Assembly (NCBI GenBank): GCA_902805755.1
Contig: CADCUA010000408.1
Location: 1-7,063, forward strand
Length of the DNA: 7,063 nucleotides
Reading direction: 5' to 3'
Origin: an uncultured Lysobacter sp.
Lineage (GTDB): Bacteria > Pseudomonadota > Gammaproteobacteria > Xanthomonadales > Xanthomonadaceae
The notes below the pieces were generated by a model, which worked only from the letters and a program-made list of their open reading frames with translations, was not told the DNA's origin and searched no databases. Shown piece by piece: positions 6,351 to 7,063 of the stretch. Each line of letters starts with the position of its first letter. Position 1 is the first letter of the stretch. Position numbers and translations under genes: made by a program.

Positions 6351-6826
6351 CAGTACGCCCAGCCGAGCTTTCGGTACAGCTTGGACATCACCCAGGCCGG
6401 GCCGATCAGCAGATAGGTCAGGTCGGTCAGGAAGCTCGGCTTGCGACCCTCGATCTTGTGCCCCACGAACTGGCCGATCCACGCAAGCACGAACACGCCG
6501 ACAGCCGCCCACAACAGCCCATCGCGCCCGAGCGTTTCGTACAACGCACGCGTGACCAGCCCCAGAACGAGGAACATCGCCGCTATGCCCAACCCGAGCG
6601 GTCGCGACGCGCGGTAATAGAACAACGCCGCCGCCAGCATGGCGATGCCCGCCCACACGCCATCGCGGAGCCACGTGCCCGGCGCGGGAACGCACCACAG
6701 CAGCGCAATGACGCTCCAGACGATCGCCGGCACGCACAGCACATGGATGCGCTGGTTGGTCGCGTCGCGATGATCGTCGGAATAGCTGGCGAACCAGCGG
6801 TCAATGGGGCGGGTGCTTGAGTTCAT
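6350..6826 (-). CDS. Mpo1-like / DUF962 membrane protein
   Basis: This 158-residue membrane protein is related to yeast Mpo1 (YGL010w), an Fe2+-dependent dioxygenase that shortens 2-hydroxy fatty acids in phytosphingosine breakdown. The bacterial role is not established. The family signature is seen at both ends. The N-terminal part has WFASYSDDH (His19), Asn24 and RIHVLCVP (His28). The C-terminal part has WIGQFVGHKIEGRKPSFL (His123, Glu126, Pro130) followed by LLIGPAWVMSKLY. Three or four hydrophobic helices lie between (about residues 30-48, 56-72, 76-93 and 104-121). The start at 6826 is chosen because family proteins begin shortly before W..Y...H; an extension to 6937 adds Arg/Ala-rich residues without family features. 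The ribosome site is weak. Its TGA overlaps the ATG of the EamA transporter by one base, so the two are probably made together. Confidence 0.87.
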   Translation of the reverse strand: MNSSTRPIDRWFASYSDDHRDATNQRIHVLCVPAIVWSVIALLWCVPAPGTWLRDGVWAGIAMLAAALFYYRASRPLGLGIAAMFLVLGLVTRALYETLGRDGLLWAAVGVFVLAWIGQFVGHKIEGRKPSFLTDLTYLLIGPAWVMSKLYRKLGWAY

Positions 6827-6884
6827 TGCAGGCCAGAGCAGCGAACGCCGGGCGCGGCGCGGGAGAGTGCAAGCGCATCGTATG
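6827..6884 (-). other. Short gap upstream of the Mpo1-like gene
   Basis: This holds 58 bp between the proposed stop of the edge gene and the Mpo1-like start. Read on the - strand, TACGAT (6877-6882) resembles a -10 box but has no -35 partner, and no strong Shine-Dalgarno is present. A small stem CCCGC/GCGGG with a 6-nt loop lies just upstream at 6895-6910, inside the proposed edge gene, and lacks a T-run. Confidence 0.3.
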
Positions 6885-7063
6885 TCACTGCAAGCCCGCG
6901 TGATTGCGGGAGCTTGGCGGGAAGACGTAGCCGGCACGCAACGCGACCGTTGTGGTGCGTCGCAATAGCGACGTAAACAGCGGTAGCGACAGGAAGGGCC
7001 AAGGCAGCGCCGGCAAAAGCTGCAGCGGAAGCTGCAACATCAACATAACCAGCATCACCAGCA
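6885..7063 (-). CDS. Possible C-terminus of an unidentified membrane protein
   Basis: On the - strand the frame entered at base 7061 stays open for 58 codons to a TGA at 6885-6887. Its third positions are mostly G or C, as in the other genes here, while the competing open frame has mostly T or A there. The visible end is very hydrophobic and Leu/Met/Pro-rich (LVMLVMLMLQLPLQLLPALP, then WPFLSLPLFTSLL), followed by a basic tail starting RRTTTVALRAGY. This could be one or two last membrane helices and a cytoplasmic tail. I do not recognise the family. The start, if real, is outside the window. The stop is 58 nt before the Mpo1-like start, so the three - strand genes could be one operon. Chance openness in GC-rich DNA remains possible. 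Confidence 0.35.
   Translation of the reverse strand, partial: LVMLVMLMLQLPLQLLPALPWPFLSLPLFTSLLRRTTTVALRAGYVFPPSSRNHAGLQ

Noticed and set aside
6351..6737. N-terminal extension of the EamA protein to 6737
   Set aside because: It would overlap nearly all of the Mpo1-like gene in another frame; the family N-terminus fits the ATG at 6350.
6895..6910. CCCGC/GCGGG hairpin as a terminator
   Set aside because: The stem is only 5 bp with a 6-nt loop and there is no T-run on either strand.
6827..6937. N-terminal extension of the Mpo1-like protein to 6937
   Set aside because: The added residues are Arg/Ala/Cys-rich with no family likeness and overlap the edge frame; family proteins start near W..Y...H.
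6882..6968. 28-codon + strand open frame starting MSLQARVIAG
   Set aside because: The nearest purine-rich site is about 15 nt away, the length is within chance, and it opposes a better - strand frame.
7015..7037. AAGCTGCA direct repeat at the right edge as a repeat element
   Set aside because: Two 8-bp copies 12 bp apart are explained by Leu/Gln-rich codons in the edge frame.

Overview
The window comes from a GC-rich bacterial chromosome (roughly two thirds G+C by eye, with strongly G/C third codon positions). Gene content and protein style (an HmgA of proteobacterial type, an Ala/Pro-rich lipoprotein with C-terminal repeats, an Mpo1-like/DUF962 protein next to an EamA exporter) suggest a gammaproteobacterium of the Xanthomonadaceae/Lysobacteraceae (Lysobacter, Luteimonas, Xanthomonas or relatives). 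This placement is inference from familiarity, not from a search. No rRNA, tRNA, CRISPR array, insertion sequence, integrase or phage gene is visible, and the region reads as ordinary chromosome.

Left part, + strand: the 3' end of homogentisate 1,2-dioxygenase (hmgA, bases 1-1296, cut at the window edge, all iron ligands present) belongs to the tyrosine/phenylalanine breakdown route. A 65-bp gap with two mutually exclusive hairpins leads to a predicted outer-membrane or periplasmic lipoprotein (1362-2027) with a Pro/Ala linker and a duplicated BamE-like half-domain. A 286-bp non-coding gap follows.

Middle, + strand: two secondary cation antiporters lie in tandem. The first is a CaCA-family sodium/calcium exchanger (2314-3267). 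The second is NhaA, the Na+/H+ antiporter (3332-4564), which has its own promoter-like TATACT box so close to the ATG that the mRNA is probably leaderless. One base after the nhaA stop begins an atypical NAD(P)-binding SDR protein (4566-5438) lacking the classical YxxxK pair and almost certainly co-translated with nhaA.

Right part, - strand: a two-gene unit converges on the SDR gene with only 27 bp between stops. It encodes an Mpo1-like/DUF962 membrane protein (6826-6350) and an EamA-type exporter (6350-5466), joined by a one-base TGATG stop/start overlap. Upstream of it, at the window edge, the end of an unidentified hydrophobic protein (7063-6885, - strand) is weakly supported.

I did not find a convincing new defence, mobile or RNA-based system. 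The most interesting points are the leaderless, sigma-S-like nhaA promoter with a 15-bp dyad centred near -61, the internally duplicated lipoprotein domain, and the two translationally coupled gene pairs (nhaA-SDR and Mpo1-like-EamA).
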